64,000 nucleotides of DNA, taken from the NCBI RefSeq assembly GCF_963678635.1, contig NC_087070.1, forward strand, positions 45,305,467 to 45,369,466. The letters are read 5' to 3'. Position 1 is the stretch's first letter, and each line of letters opens with the position of its first letter. The DNA is from Symsagittifera roscoffensis (Eukaryota; Xenacoelomorpha; Acoela; Convolutidae). Position numbers and translations under genes: made by a program. This document shows positions 31,401 to 41,376 of the stretch, piece after piece. The notes under the pieces were generated by a model. That model was not told the DNA's origin. It saw only the letters and a list, made by a program, of their open reading frames with translations, and made no database searches.

Positions 31401-34031
31401 TCAGGCGATGCTCAAGTAGTACTTCTTATGAAGATACACCATTATCTCAGTTTCTGCAAAGACCACATGTAGGATAGCGTACAATTCCCTTGGGCTCAGT
31501 TTGCCCCTGTTTGGGTCATACACCGGCATTGAGACCTCTGTTATCCCTCTTTCAATCATGAAGTCTCGTAATCTTGTCAGTGCCAATATCACGTGTTCGG
31601 GATCAATTGTGTTCCTGTCATTGACCCTCGTTACTAGGAAGCACAGATATTTGCCCGGGACTTGTGCCACTGACGGTGGAAGCGCTGCCATGCCTCCCAG
31701 TCCTGGTCTCTGTCTGAACAGAAACTCTACATTCTGGTACTCTCTTTTGAAGTCAGCTTCCAATCTTGATTTGAAACTCATGTCCGCCGTGATGCAGATC
31801 GCGCTGGTCCTGTTTGACAGGATGAAGTCGCTATGCGTTATCATGATGTTCTCCGAGTATTCATTGGGTATTTCGAATTTCGTTTTGAAATTCCGACCTA
31901 TAGTAGGCTCTGGCTCTTCTTCCTCCAGTTCCAATTCGCTCGTTTCTCTCACTTCCTTGAGCTTCTTTATCACCAAATTTTCGGTGTGGGTAAGTCCTAC
32001 CCCCACTCCCCGGACAAAAATATTTATCGACGTCCCCGTCGATGTTGTCGGGTCTGAATTGTCCTGAGGAATGTCCAGTGGCCTGTCTGTTGCCGTCCAT
32101 CCGAAAAGAGGGTCCTCTGTTTTCATGTGATTTTCTGCTGATACATCGACTTGCTGAATGCTTTGTCCTTCGCGGCTCTCGTCTTTGACATCACGCATCC
32201 ACTCTAGAATCCTCAAGTTCGTGTTCTCCCTCCTCTCTATCTCACTCTGTTCGAGATCCGTTTCTAATTCTGGCGTCGAGTAATCGTCCTGCGGATAATG
32301 ACCACCATCGTCAATGATCTGCCATTCCTCTCCGGCTTCCAGTTCGCCTGCATTCAGTAGTTCCTCGCCCAATTTGTCTGGCTGTATCTTATCGATCAAG
32401 AAGTCATCCCCGTACCTGTTGTACCTCATGCCGGTGCGTTTACGATTGCCAGTCCTGGTTTCCGGTGGTGTTGGTCGATCCGGCTCCATCCACTTCGGCA
32501 CCTCGTCTTGCTCCGGGTCGTTCCAGTCTTCTTCTACAAATGATCCTGCATCAGACTCCACTCCTATCTTTTCATTGTCGTCCAAACTCAAGTTCTCATT
32601 ACCATCATTTTTCTCTCTAGTGCCTTTCTCATTCACTTCACACGCTGGCTCTACCACCAGGTACTCAAGACCCTCCATGTCTTTTGGTAGATACCAGTCC
32701 TCCGGGGACGGGACGTGAGGCTTCAGATTTTCGTAATGTGCTGCTCGCCCAGTACTCAAGCGGTAGAACCGTCCTTGTTGATGTACTTCCGTTATCAAGA
32801 ACGGTCCTCTCCACTTCTTGAGTAGTTTCTTTGTTCTCTTGGGCGGTATGACATTTTGGAAGACCCACACGTACTGGCCCACTTCGTATGGCCTTGCTTG
32901 TGATATTTTTTCGTCATATTTCTTGCGTTGCCTCATTTGCGCTTGCGCCGTATTCCTCCTACATAGCTCGTTTAGCTCTTGTTGTCTTTTGATCGCTTCC
33001 TTCACATATGCTTGAGGCGACGTCCTCTTCCCCTCGTATTCCGGGTAGAAGAATGTCAGAGGCATTGCCCTCTCCCTGCCCGTCAACATCATGAAAGGAC
33101 TGATGCCCGTCGTTGAGTGCTGAGTACTGTTATAGGCTCCTACTACCTGTGGCAGGTATTTGTCCCAGTCTGTCATGTATCTTGAGCAGTACACCCTTAA
33201 CATGTTGACCAGTGTCCTGTTCTGTCTCTCTACCAACCCATTGGTCTGTGGATGATAGGTCGTCGAGTGTGCTTGAGCAATATGCGATCTCTTCATCAAT
33301 TCTTTTGTCAAGTCCCCCACAAAAGCTTTGCCGTTGTCCGACTGGAAAGTCATTGGACAACCATACCGCGATATCCAATGCGTTATCAGATGATCACATG
33401 TCTCCTCGGCTGAGGCTGTCTGGCACGGAACCGCTTCCGCCAACTTTGTGAAGTGATCTATTATAACTAGTATTTGGTTATAACCCGATTCCGTCATGCA
33501 GATTTTCTGATGGTCTATCTGCACCACTTCATTGAATTCCGAACTCTCGACAGACTTGAGTGGAAACTTCATCTTCCTCGGGTCTTTTACTTGAAGGCAT
33601 GCTAGGCAGGCATTCACCCATCTCTCGCAAGCTTTTCTCATTCCTGGCCAATCAAACCTATGAAGTATCCTCTGTTGTACTTTATCTATCCCCTGGTGGC
33701 CCATCTGGTCGTGTGATCTGAAAAGCACCTCCGTTTGGTACAATTGCGGTAGTATGATGAGGTTGTGTTTGTGTAATACCTTTTTCTCATCTCTCCTCTT
33801 GCACGCTACCAGCCCATCAGCTGTGTGATAAAGTAAGTCTCTCTTTTCTTTGTAAAACTGGCTCAAGATCTTGTAGCTGTCTTCCTCAAGTTCCCCCTTC
33901 TCCTTGACCCCCGACTGGATCCATTTGGAGAGATTACTTGTCATTTTGTCATTCTTCTGGGCTCTTATTAGGTCTGACAGCCTATATCTCGCCTTGACAT
34001 GCTCCTTTAGCGCCATGATCTGTCCACTCAT
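31401..34031 (-). CDS. Pol C-terminal part: integrase and macrodomain-like end (copy B)
   Basis: In this 876-residue frame, the integrase finger HDQMGHQG/CLACLQV is followed by the catalytic D about 171, D about 231 and E about 267 (D,D35E), then the GPF motif (KKWRGPFLITEVHQ). The tail is acidic. The last about 137 residues again look like a macrodomain, with ITADMSF, ADFKREY, GKYLCFLVTR, LTRLRDFM and SMPVYDPNRG. The ADP-ribose-binding Asp position is kept (TADM), but the glycine loop is replaced by DPNRG. The C-terminus ends HLHKKYYLSIA, closely matched by the other two copies. The ATG at 34031 lies in a 23-bp direct duplication that shifts the frame. Confidence 0.9.
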   Translation of the reverse strand: MSGQIMALKEHVKARYRLSDLIRAQKNDKMTSNLSKWIQSGVKEKGELEEDSYKILSQFYKEKRDLLYHTADGLVACKRRDEKKVLHKHNLIILPQLYQTEVLFRSHDQMGHQGIDKVQQRILHRFDWPGMRKACERWVNACLACLQVKDPRKMKFPLKSVESSEFNEVVQIDHQKICMTESGYNQILVIIDHFTKLAEAVPCQTASAEETCDHLITHWISRYGCPMTFQSDNGKAFVGDLTKELMKRSHIAQAHSTTYHPQTNGLVERQNRTLVNMLRVYCSRYMTDWDKYLPQVVGAYNSTQHSTTGISPFMMLTGRERAMPLTFFYPEYEGKRTSPQAYVKEAIKRQQELNELCRRNTAQAQMRQRKKYDEKISQARPYEVGQYVWVFQNVIPPKRTKKLLKKWRGPFLITEVHQQGRFYRLSTGRAAHYENLKPHVPSPEDWYLPKDMEGLEYLVVEPACEVNEKGTREKNDGNENLSLDDNEKIGVESDAGSFVEEDWNDPEQDEVPKWMEPDRPTPPETRTGNRKRTGMRYNRYGDDFLIDKIQPDKLGEELLNAGELEAGEEWQIIDDGGHYPQDDYSTPELETDLEQSEIERRENTNLRILEWMRDVKDESREGQSIQQVDVSAENHMKTEDPLFGWTATDRPLDIPQDNSDPTTSTGTSINIFVRGVGVGLTHTENLVIKKLKEVRETSELELEEEEPEPTIGRNFKTKFEIPNEYSENIMITHSDFILSNRTSAICITADMSFKSRLEADFKREYQNVEFLFRQRPGLGGMAALPPSVAQVPGKYLCFLVTRVNDRNTIDPEHVILALTRLRDFMIERGITEVSMPVYDPNRGKLSPRELYAILHVVFAETEIMVYLHKKYYLSIA
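31984..32023 (-). promoter_or_regulatory. Invariant 40-nt pol element (copy B)
   Basis: Identical to 7758-7797 and 63086-63125. It has the PPT-like core GTCCGGGGAGT and a potential hairpin on the coding strand. Confidence 0.45.
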
Positions 34032-34467
34032 CTCACCATGATCTGTCCACTCATCCCGTTGTGGATGTCATCACTCAGTTTCACGCATATCATCCTTTTC
34101 ACGATTTTCATGTCGTCTTCTGGTACCAGATTCGTTCTGACGTTTGAGTTGCACGATAGTTTCCTGAATGGCTTTCTTGAAACCGCAATTTTCTCAAGTT
34201 CTTCACCACCTCGTACCTCTAGTATGTCCAGATTGTACGTTCCTGAAGATGGGTCAGTTTGTAACTCCCTGTCGTGGTGCCTTGTCTTCTCTTCCGCCAA
34301 TATCATGCACAGACTGTCCTGGTCTTCGCTGCTCTCATCCGAGTCTTTATCCCATTCTTCACGCTCCCCGGACAATTTCCTTTCTCCGGTTTCTTCTTCT
34401 TCTGTGAACCTGGAGCACTCCCCGGACTCTTGATCTAGTCCCAGGTGTTCAGTTCCTTCTTTGAATG
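34028..34467 (-). pseudogene. Pol linker between RNase H and integrase, frameshifted (copy B)
   Basis: This charged linker carries two PPT-like TCCGGGGAG sequences (near 34366 and 34416), encoding SGE peptides as in copy A. The ATG-led piece 34028-34375 ends at a tandem duplication of 23 bp (gatgagtggacagatcatgg...) around 34015-34060, and another shift near 34480 joins it to the RNase H frame. No catalytic motif. Confidence 0.6.
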
Positions 34468-36180
34468 TTACTTTCTTACTTCGACTTTTATCTGCTCCAG
34501 AATATTTTCGGGGATTTTTTCAACTAGTGATCGCACGACATCTTTGCTATCAGTGACGCTTCCTTTTGAGGAGTCAGTATTGTTCGCTGTTTCTTTTCTC
34601 CGAAGTATAGTTAGTTCCGGTGCCTCCTGACCCTTCCCTTGGATCACGGGCTTATCGTTTGATAGTTTGTCGAGCAACCTCATTAAGTCATCATCTATCT
34701 GTGCAGCTCCCGCTTCTACCTGGTTAAGATCATAGCCTTTTGCCTTAAGTGTTTCCCTCACGATCTTCGACCTGAGTACTACCTCTATCGGGATCCTTCT
34801 GCTCTTCTTCAAGATGGTTTTTTCAAGAGGCTCTTTTGGTAATTCGGGATGATCTTCAATCGGTTTGCCTGATTTGTCCAGCCATCTTGTGAGTGGAAGA
34901 CTGTCATACGTTTCCTTGTCCATGAAGGAGAAGCCCTCTTTGATTTCAGATCTGTCTGCCTCTCTTTGTTCTTGTCTCTCGTAGAACTCCGTCTTCTTAC
35001 TCAAGCTGTCGGCGTTTTGATGTTTATCCCGTGTTCTGTGCTCAATTATCATGTTGTATCCGTCCATGCGAACTATCCACCTCCCAATATAGCTTTGGTC
35101 CATTGAGTACGTTTTCAGCCAGCTTAGTGCTCGGTTGTCGACTCGCAGCTTGAAGGGCTCACTGCCTAGGTATGCTCTGTATTTCTCGACAAAGGTGACC
35201 ACTGCGAACATTTCTGCTTTCGGTGCTCCGTACTTCATTTCTGTGTCACTTAGGACTTTGCTCCCGTATGCTATTGGTCTCAAGACTGTCTTCCCATTCC
35301 ATTTTTGTTCTTGATGGAGAATCCCAGAAATCGCGACTACCGACGCATCCGTGTCCAGCACGTACATCCCCTTCTCAGTCGGCATACCCAGTACTGGTGC
35401 CTCACATAGCTCTTTCTTTATTCTCTGGAATGACTCTTCTGCAGCGTTGTTCCACGTGAACTTCTTGCCCTTGTGTCTCATTAATTGTTGCATCGGGTAT
35501 ACCTTGTCCGCATAGCCTTTGATGAATTCCCTATAATAGTTAGCGAAACCCAGGAAGCTCATCAACTGGTGCTCTGTCTTCGGTGATTTCCAGGTTAGGA
35601 CTGCTTCCACGGCGTCCGGATCAGGTCTGATGCCGTGCTTGTCTACCATCCTGCCCAAATATTTTATTGAGTCCTTGAGTATCTCGCACTTTGATGGTTT
35701 ACACTTTAGCCCCGATCTTCTCATGCACGCGAACACCTCGTCAAGTCTCTCAATGTGGTCTTCTAGTGTTGGCGTTGCTATTACCACGTCATCCACGTAG
35801 CACATTACCAGGTTGCCATACTTCTTCGTCACACCTATCAGCGCGTGTGCCATCAACCGCTGAAACGTGGCTGTAGCATTGCAGAGTCCAAACGGCATCC
35901 GTTTCCATTGAAACAGACCCAACTCGCAGGCGAACCCTGTCTTGTCCCTGTCTTGCTTCTTTAGTGGTACCTGCCAAAAGGCCGAGCCTAAATCAAGAGT
36001 AGTAAAAAATTTTGCATCACCTAATTTCGAGAGGCTCTCATCAATTCTAGGTATGGGATAGGCATCCTTCACCGTGACGGAGTTCAGGTATCGAAAGTCA
36101 CAACAAAACCTCAACTGGTCGCCTTTCTTTTTGGCCATCACTACTCCACACGCCCACGGTGACTTGGATGGTTCTATCAT
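34468..36180 (-). CDS. Pol: reverse transcriptase and RNase H (copy B)
   Basis: In this 570-residue frame, reverse transcriptase motifs are FTTLDLGSAF and YVDD (residues about 128-131), and RNase H has LDTDAS (about 276-278) and ADSLSKK at its end. It is very similar to copy A, and both resemble Ty3/Gypsy pol. The ATG at 36180 is internal to the RT palm. The first RT residues lie at the end of the preceding 1,337-residue frame, and a small indel near 36215 separates the two. Confidence 0.94.
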   Translation of the reverse strand: MIEPSKSPWACGVVMAKKKGDQLRFCCDFRYLNSVTVKDAYPIPRIDESLSKLGDAKFFTTLDLGSAFWQVPLKKQDRDKTGFACELGLFQWKRMPFGLCNATATFQRLMAHALIGVTKKYGNLVMCYVDDVVIATPTLEDHIERLDEVFACMRRSGLKCKPSKCEILKDSIKYLGRMVDKHGIRPDPDAVEAVLTWKSPKTEHQLMSFLGFANYYREFIKGYADKVYPMQQLMRHKGKKFTWNNAAEESFQRIKKELCEAPVLGMPTEKGMYVLDTDASVVAISGILHQEQKWNGKTVLRPIAYGSKVLSDTEMKYGAPKAEMFAVVTFVEKYRAYLGSEPFKLRVDNRALSWLKTYSMDQSYIGRWIVRMDGYNMIIEHRTRDKHQNADSLSKKTEFYERQEQREADRSEIKEGFSFMDKETYDSLPLTRWLDKSGKPIEDHPELPKEPLEKTILKKSRRIPIEVVLRSKIVRETLKAKGYDLNQVEAGAAQIDDDLMRLLDKLSNDKPVIQGKGQEAPELTILRRKETANNTDSSKGSVTDSKDVVRSLVEKIPENILEQIKVEVRK

Positions 36181-36211
36181 GTCATACTCTAGTAACGTCT
36201 CGATTTTTTTT

Positions 36212-39200
36212 CTACACGCGTCCGATTTGTGTGGGGGTCATGCGCCTCGCCCCCTCCCTGTGTGGTACCGCGTTTTCCTCTAGTTCTATTTCATGCTCAA
36301 CAAAATTACAACACCCGATATCCGCCTTATGCCTCGAGAAAACTTCCTCGTTCCGCTCTAGTACGTCCCTGATGGCTTCGAGCTGTTCATCTTTCAGTTT
36401 GCCCTTCAAATGTTCAATCTCCGGCAGAACCGGTTTTTTAGTTTGCATTTCATCTAGTGTGGGTCGCTCTGGAAAGTTCGAACAGCTAGACAGCCCATCG
36501 TCCGTTTCTGACTTAAGTGATTTAATAAGAACTGAAGAATCTTTTATTTTCTGCAATCGTCTCAAGATACAAATTTTGTCCCTGTGATTGGGACAATCAA
36601 CAACTTCATTTTGTTTTGAGTTCTCAATCGTTTCATATCGAGTTTTAACCGGTAAAGCATATCCCAGTTTCCTCCCTCTCTGTATCGTGATCGGTATATC
36701 AAGGGTATTCAACAAGACACTGACGCAGAGGCCGCTCTTCGTTATCGAGAATGATCTTCCTAAAACAGCAGCACTTTGACTATTAGGATTCGGAACTATA
36801 CACACTTGCTTGTTGTCACTTAGTTCATTGTAATTTTTCATCCTCAAGCTTACGATTGCCGCTTCATTAGCTTTTAGCCTCACCCTCCTACTCAAGAATA
36901 CCGGTGCGTTGTTTTCATTTGCCATTATTAAATTTACCGGTTTGATTGCGTACCTCCTATCCGGGTTCCGTATCCTGAACATTGCGTTATTTAGATCAAT
37001 CTTTACGTCGAAATTCCTGATGAAATCTCTGCCCAAAATGAATTGGTCAGATTCATCTTGGTTTTCTACCACGATAAAGCTCATCCACAGGTTACGTTCC
37101 CCCAAATTGAGGGCTATTATCGGCGTCCTGCCCAGCACCCGAAGGGCCCCTTTGTTTGCAGCTGACAGCCGTATTCTCGAGTCTATCAAGTCACCTTTGT
37201 CAAAGCCCATCCTTTCCCAAGTTTCGATTGATATGACGCTCAAGACTGCTCCCGTATCAAGTAACCCACGCAACTGAGTCTTTTTGCCACTTATATCTAG
37301 CACGTGCCCTGTCACATCTGCCTCCGTCCCGATGTGCATTGCATCTTCTTCAAGCATGGCGCAGTGTCCAATCGATCTCACTTTCAACTCTTCTTTCCCT
37401 ACGTAGATTTGCCCAATTAGGTCTTCGTCACATGTTATCGTTGTCTTGGTATAGATGTTGATCCCATCTATATTTAGCATCACCTCGTGTGGACCATAAG
37501 CTTCAGTATATCTGCTATCAACACGTACCGACTTGCTGCCACCTCTCATCAGTAGTGCTCTCAGCGCTCTAGAAGTCGTTTGTGGGCTTATACCACTCAA
37601 GTAATCTGCGTACACGTCAATGTGCATTATTGTCTGGTCGCTCGGTTCGCTCAAGTTTCTGGTTACCTCGTGGCCGCCCACTGTGATTATCGACATTATT
37701 CTTGCTCCGATCTTCGATATGCCGAACGGCTTTCCCGTCACCATTTTTACAGTGTTACAATTCCCGGTCTTTGTTGAGCCTGGTACAGCCTCTGGTATTG
37801 GGTTCGATCCGGTTATTGCTTCGTTAAAATTCTGTCTTTCGATCTCCAGCTTTAGTCGTTGCTCTATTTCTTTCGCAGCCAGATCCTGTTTCACTTTGGC
37901 AATTGCTTCCGTCGCCGCTTTCTCATAATTTATCTCTAGAGAGTTCCCGGCCGCGGATTCTATCGCACCATAAACATGTGTTACAGCTTTCACTGTCTTC
38001 GTCGGCATTTCCGTGCTTGGTGCTCCTAAGTTCCTAGATTCAAACTCGTTTTGCCTGTTCCGTTGATTCTGCACCGCCGCTAAAGCCAACTTATGTTTGG
38101 GGTGACTCTGGTCCTTGACCGCTTCCCAGAACAAGGGACAATCCATTCTGAAGTGCCCCTCCTGGTTACAGAAGAAGCATCTCGCGCCTATCCTGACGAT
38201 TAAGCCACTATAGTACTCGTGTTCCTCCATTTGGCTCATGTCTTCCTCATCCGGTGCGTATCCTAGACTCTTCATGCCTTGTTTGTATGTTGTGCAGTCA
38301 GCCACGTGGTGATCCGCCGACCCGCAGTTCGCACATGATCTGCGTTTGTCCATGTCGTCTCTGGGCTTGTACCATGACGACCTCTGAGGTTGGCTTCCCC
38401 CTTGCGTGTTCCTGTTTTCTGAATATGAGTATTTCTTAGGTTTCATCAGCATATATTCTCTTGATTTTTGTCTCATTTCTTCTGGGGTAGGTGCGCTGTC
38501 CTTCGACAATGTGTAGTATGTTGCTAACATTGTCCTTAAGTCATCACTTTTTACCCCGTCAATGAACTTCGAGGCAATGCTAAAGTTCCTTCTGTTTGTC
38601 GACTCCTCTGGGTCACTCCTTCTTCTCAAGCTCTCAAGGTCGTCTAGGAATCGATCAATTGACTCATCGTCCCTCTGCCTTCTCTTTTCAAATCGCATCA
38701 TCGCTTGGTGACCCTTCATGCCTGACCCGAATCGATTCAGCAATATTTCAAAGATTTTGTCTGCGGTATCACGTTCTTCTTCTTTCTTAGCAACCACGCA
38801 TTTTAATGCCGTTCCTTCCAAGTTACTCAGTATGGCTGTACATGCTTGTCTTTCGTCATTCAAGTTATCTTGCTCTAGATGTAATCTCATCACTTCCACC
38901 CAAGTGTCAATGCATCCATCGGAGTCGTCTTTGAATTCTTTTGGCTTCTTGAATGTCTTTCTTGATTTTCCCTCTCTCCTATCGCTCGAGTCAGTGTTCC
39001 TCGTGGCGAAAGCCTCTAGAGTCCTGTTCATCATCTCCCAAGTGCTTGCCCACGTCATGGCATCTGGACCTGCGTTGCTGCTAGCTGTTGAGTCCCCAGG
39101 GCCACCCATTGTGTTTGATGCTCCATTTTTCATGATTGTTTTAGCAGCTGTAGGTGCTGTGCTCACCGCATCCCGGGTTGACGGCAACGGTGTCGATTGC

Positions 39201-40225
39201 CGTTTGTTTCTTTGTGGTTCCACAAAGTCAACTCTGGTGCCTTGTGTGCGATCCGCAGCCGGTCTTTCTTGTGAAGTAGAATTTCTCAACATTGCATCCA
39301 ATTTGGCCTGTATTGCACACGAACTTTCGGCCTGATTCCTGTTCATTGTGTCCATTCTCTTTTCCAAGCTACCTAAATGACTGTTGACATCATCATATCG
39401 GTTTTTCAACTGTTGCATATCTTTTCTGATGCACTTATCTCGTTCTTCATTGGTGGCTTCTATCTTATCCGACATCTGCTGGAGTCTTTCGTCTGTCGCC
39501 TTAGCCAGGTTAAAATAGCTATCCAGATATTCGTGTTTGTTGTACTTCAACTCTTTCTTTATTAAGTCTCTATCTTCCTCACTGTACTTTTGTTTTTTGT
39601 CTATCTGATTCAGTTTCGTCATCAGATCGCCAAGCTCAAGAGTAGCTATTTCATGGTCAGCCGTTCTCCCGTCTTCGGCCGTGGCTTCTGCTCCAGCTTG
39701 TTCCACCTTCTGGCCTGCTTCTGTCGCTTTCGTGCTCACTGTACCAAATGTTCGTGCTCTTTCTGTTTTTGCTTCTTCAGCCGTGTTGTCTTTCGATTTG
39801 AATCCGACCATCATTGCAAACTTGTCTGTGAAGGATGTCTTTTTCACTTGAGAGTCGTTTTTTACAGTTTCTCGGGTATTGCCTGTTGTGTCTTCCAATG
39901 CGTCTATTCGTGAAAACTCCACGGTTTTTGGACTTTGGTCTTCCACGTGGGGCATCGGTGTGGATTCCGTTGTCCTCTTCTCCACTTCATCTACGCTCTG
40001 GTCTGGTGTCTCTAGATCAATTTCAACTGTTGGCTCCACCTGTTTGTCTTTAGCCCCTTCTCTCGCCTTGTTCTCGGTACTACTCCTCGTGCTGACCATG
40101 CTAACTGAAAAGTTATCTTTTGTTTTCTTTGGCCCCCTTGATGTCGTTCCGCGCAGCGACGAGTTATATTTCGTGTTTGATCCACTTGACCTTTTTTCGA
40201 GCACCGGTACCCTACACCGTCTCAT
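36212..40225 (-). CDS. Gag-protease polyprotein running into RT (copy B)
   Basis: This 1,337-residue frame has its ATG at 40225, the first good ATG after the leader. Domains in order are a Ser/Thr/Lys-rich N-terminus, coiled coil (about 200-310), Ty3-type capsid (about 430-590, with IDTWVEVM and RFEKRRQRDDESIDRF), two CCHC knuckles (CANCGSADHHVADC about 629, CFFCNQEGHFRMDC about 683), and an aspartic protease (LLDTGAVLSV, D about 990, ILGRDF downstream). It then continues in the same frame past the protease to the RT N-terminus without any stop or recognisable frameshift site, so gag, protease and pol form one frame. Confidence 0.93.
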   Translation of the reverse strand: MRRCRVPVLEKRSSGSNTKYNSSLRGTTSRGPKKTKDNFSVSMVSTRSSTENKAREGAKDKQVEPTVEIDLETPDQSVDEVEKRTTESTPMPHVEDQSPKTVEFSRIDALEDTTGNTRETVKNDSQVKKTSFTDKFAMMVGFKSKDNTAEEAKTERARTFGTVSTKATEAGQKVEQAGAEATAEDGRTADHEIATLELGDLMTKLNQIDKKQKYSEEDRDLIKKELKYNKHEYLDSYFNLAKATDERLQQMSDKIEATNEERDKCIRKDMQQLKNRYDDVNSHLGSLEKRMDTMNRNQAESSCAIQAKLDAMLRNSTSQERPAADRTQGTRVDFVEPQRNKRQSTPLPSTRDAVSTAPTAAKTIMKNGASNTMGGPGDSTASSNAGPDAMTWASTWEMMNRTLEAFATRNTDSSDRREGKSRKTFKKPKEFKDDSDGCIDTWVEVMRLHLEQDNLNDERQACTAILSNLEGTALKCVVAKKEEERDTADKIFEILLNRFGSGMKGHQAMMRFEKRRQRDDESIDRFLDDLESLRRRSDPEESTNRRNFSIASKFIDGVKSDDLRTMLATYYTLSKDSAPTPEEMRQKSREYMLMKPKKYSYSENRNTQGGSQPQRSSWYKPRDDMDKRRSCANCGSADHHVADCTTYKQGMKSLGYAPDEEDMSQMEEHEYYSGLIVRIGARCFFCNQEGHFRMDCPLFWEAVKDQSHPKHKLALAAVQNQRNRQNEFESRNLGAPSTEMPTKTVKAVTHVYGAIESAAGNSLEINYEKAATEAIAKVKQDLAAKEIEQRLKLEIERQNFNEAITGSNPIPEAVPGSTKTGNCNTVKMVTGKPFGISKIGARIMSIITVGGHEVTRNLSEPSDQTIMHIDVYADYLSGISPQTTSRALRALLMRGGSKSVRVDSRYTEAYGPHEVMLNIDGINIYTKTTITCDEDLIGQIYVGKEELKVRSIGHCAMLEEDAMHIGTEADVTGHVLDISGKKTQLRGLLDTGAVLSVISIETWERMGFDKGDLIDSRIRLSAANKGALRVLGRTPIIALNLGERNLWMSFIVVENQDESDQFILGRDFIRNFDVKIDLNNAMFRIRNPDRRYAIKPVNLIMANENNAPVFLSRRVRLKANEAAIVSLRMKNYNELSDNKQVCIVPNPNSQSAAVLGRSFSITKSGLCVSVLLNTLDIPITIQRGRKLGYALPVKTRYETIENSKQNEVVDCPNHRDKICILRRLQKIKDSSVLIKSLKSETDDGLSSCSNFPERPTLDEMQTKKPVLPEIEHLKGKLKDEQLEAIRDVLERNEEVFSRHKADIGCCNFVEHEIELEENAVPHREGARRMTPTQIGRV

Positions 40226-40585
40226 TATTTCTATTTACAATTGCTTTTATTTACAATAATATTATATACACAATTCTATTCTAAGAATAAAAAAAAAAAT
40301 TTGTGGAAACAAATTCTATACAATGTGTTAAAAACCTTGTTCCAGTTCTCTTTCTAAAACCTTCGAAAAACTTTCTTTATTTGTGGTCCCAACCGTACCG
40401 GGTTCCGATTAGTCTTATTCTGTCTTAATTCTGTCTTAAAACACACACTTATCGTAATTTTACTTCAATTTTTATACCGTCCCAAGATTTCCAATTACCG
40501 TCTCTACTCTTCTTTGTACCGTCCCAGGCTTCGTTCTGCTGCCCCAAGACTGTTCTGTATTTATCACAGTACTTTCCGCTAGTGT
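40226..40585 (-). other. Proximal leader of copy B
   Basis: AT-rich non-coding DNA directly upstream of the gag ATG, with a few early minisatellite-like units (accgtcccaag) from about 40480. I see nothing else in it. Confidence 0.5.
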
Positions 40586-41376
40586 CTCAAGACCCTTGTC
40601 CTGAGAGTGCTATCCCAAGACCACTGTCCCAAGATTACTGTCCCAAGGCTAGTGTCCCAAGACCAGTGTCCCAAGACCAGTGTCCCAAGACTACTGTCCC
40701 AAGACTACTGTCGCAAGACTAGTGTCCCAAGACCAGTGTCCCAAGGCTAGTGTCCCAAGACTACTGTCCCAAGGCTAGTGTCCCAAGACCGGTGTCCCAA
40801 GACTAGTGTCCCAAGGCTAGTGTCCCAAGACTACTGTCCCAAGGCTAGTGTCCCAAGACCGGTGTCCCAAGACTAATGTCGCAAGGCTAGTGTCCCAAGG
40901 CTAGTGTCCCAAGACTACTGTCCCAAGGCTAGTGTCCCAAGGCTAGTGTCCCAAGACCACTGTCCCAAGGCTAGTGTCCCAAGACTACTGTCCCAAGACC
41001 ACTGTCCCAAGACCACTGTCCCAAGACCCTATCCCAAGACCCCTGTCCCATGACCCTTGTCCCAAGACCCTTGTCCCAAGACCACTGTCCCAAGACCCTG
41101 TCCCAAGACCCTTGTCCCATGACCACTGTCCCAAGACCCTGTCCCAAGACCCTTGTCCCAAGACCACTGTCCCAAGACCCTGTCCCAAGACCCTTGTCCC
41201 AAGACCACTGTCCCAAGACCCTGTCCCAAGACCCTTGTCCCAAGACCACTGTCCCAAGACCCTGTCCCAAGACCCTGTCCCAAGACCCTTGTCCCAAGAC
41301 CACTGTCCCAAGACCCTTGTCCCAAGACCCTGTCCCAAGACTGCTCTGTCCCAAGACTTCTTCGGTACTGTCCCAA
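40586..41376. repeat. 13-14 bp minisatellite in the copy B leader
   Basis: About 55-60 tandem units of the type gtcccaagacnnnt. The left half alternates ggctagt, actact and accagt variants; the right half (from about 40990) is more regular, with accact, accct and acccttgt variants that give 13- and 14-bp units. The ends of the core gtcccaagac are self-complementary (gtc/gac). Long frames on both strands across it are low-complexity artefacts. Confidence 0.95.

Noticed and set aside
40586-41376. CRISPR-like regular short repeats
   Set aside because: Units are 13-14 bp with no unique spacers of 25-40 bp and no cas genes; the context is a eukaryotic retroelement leader.
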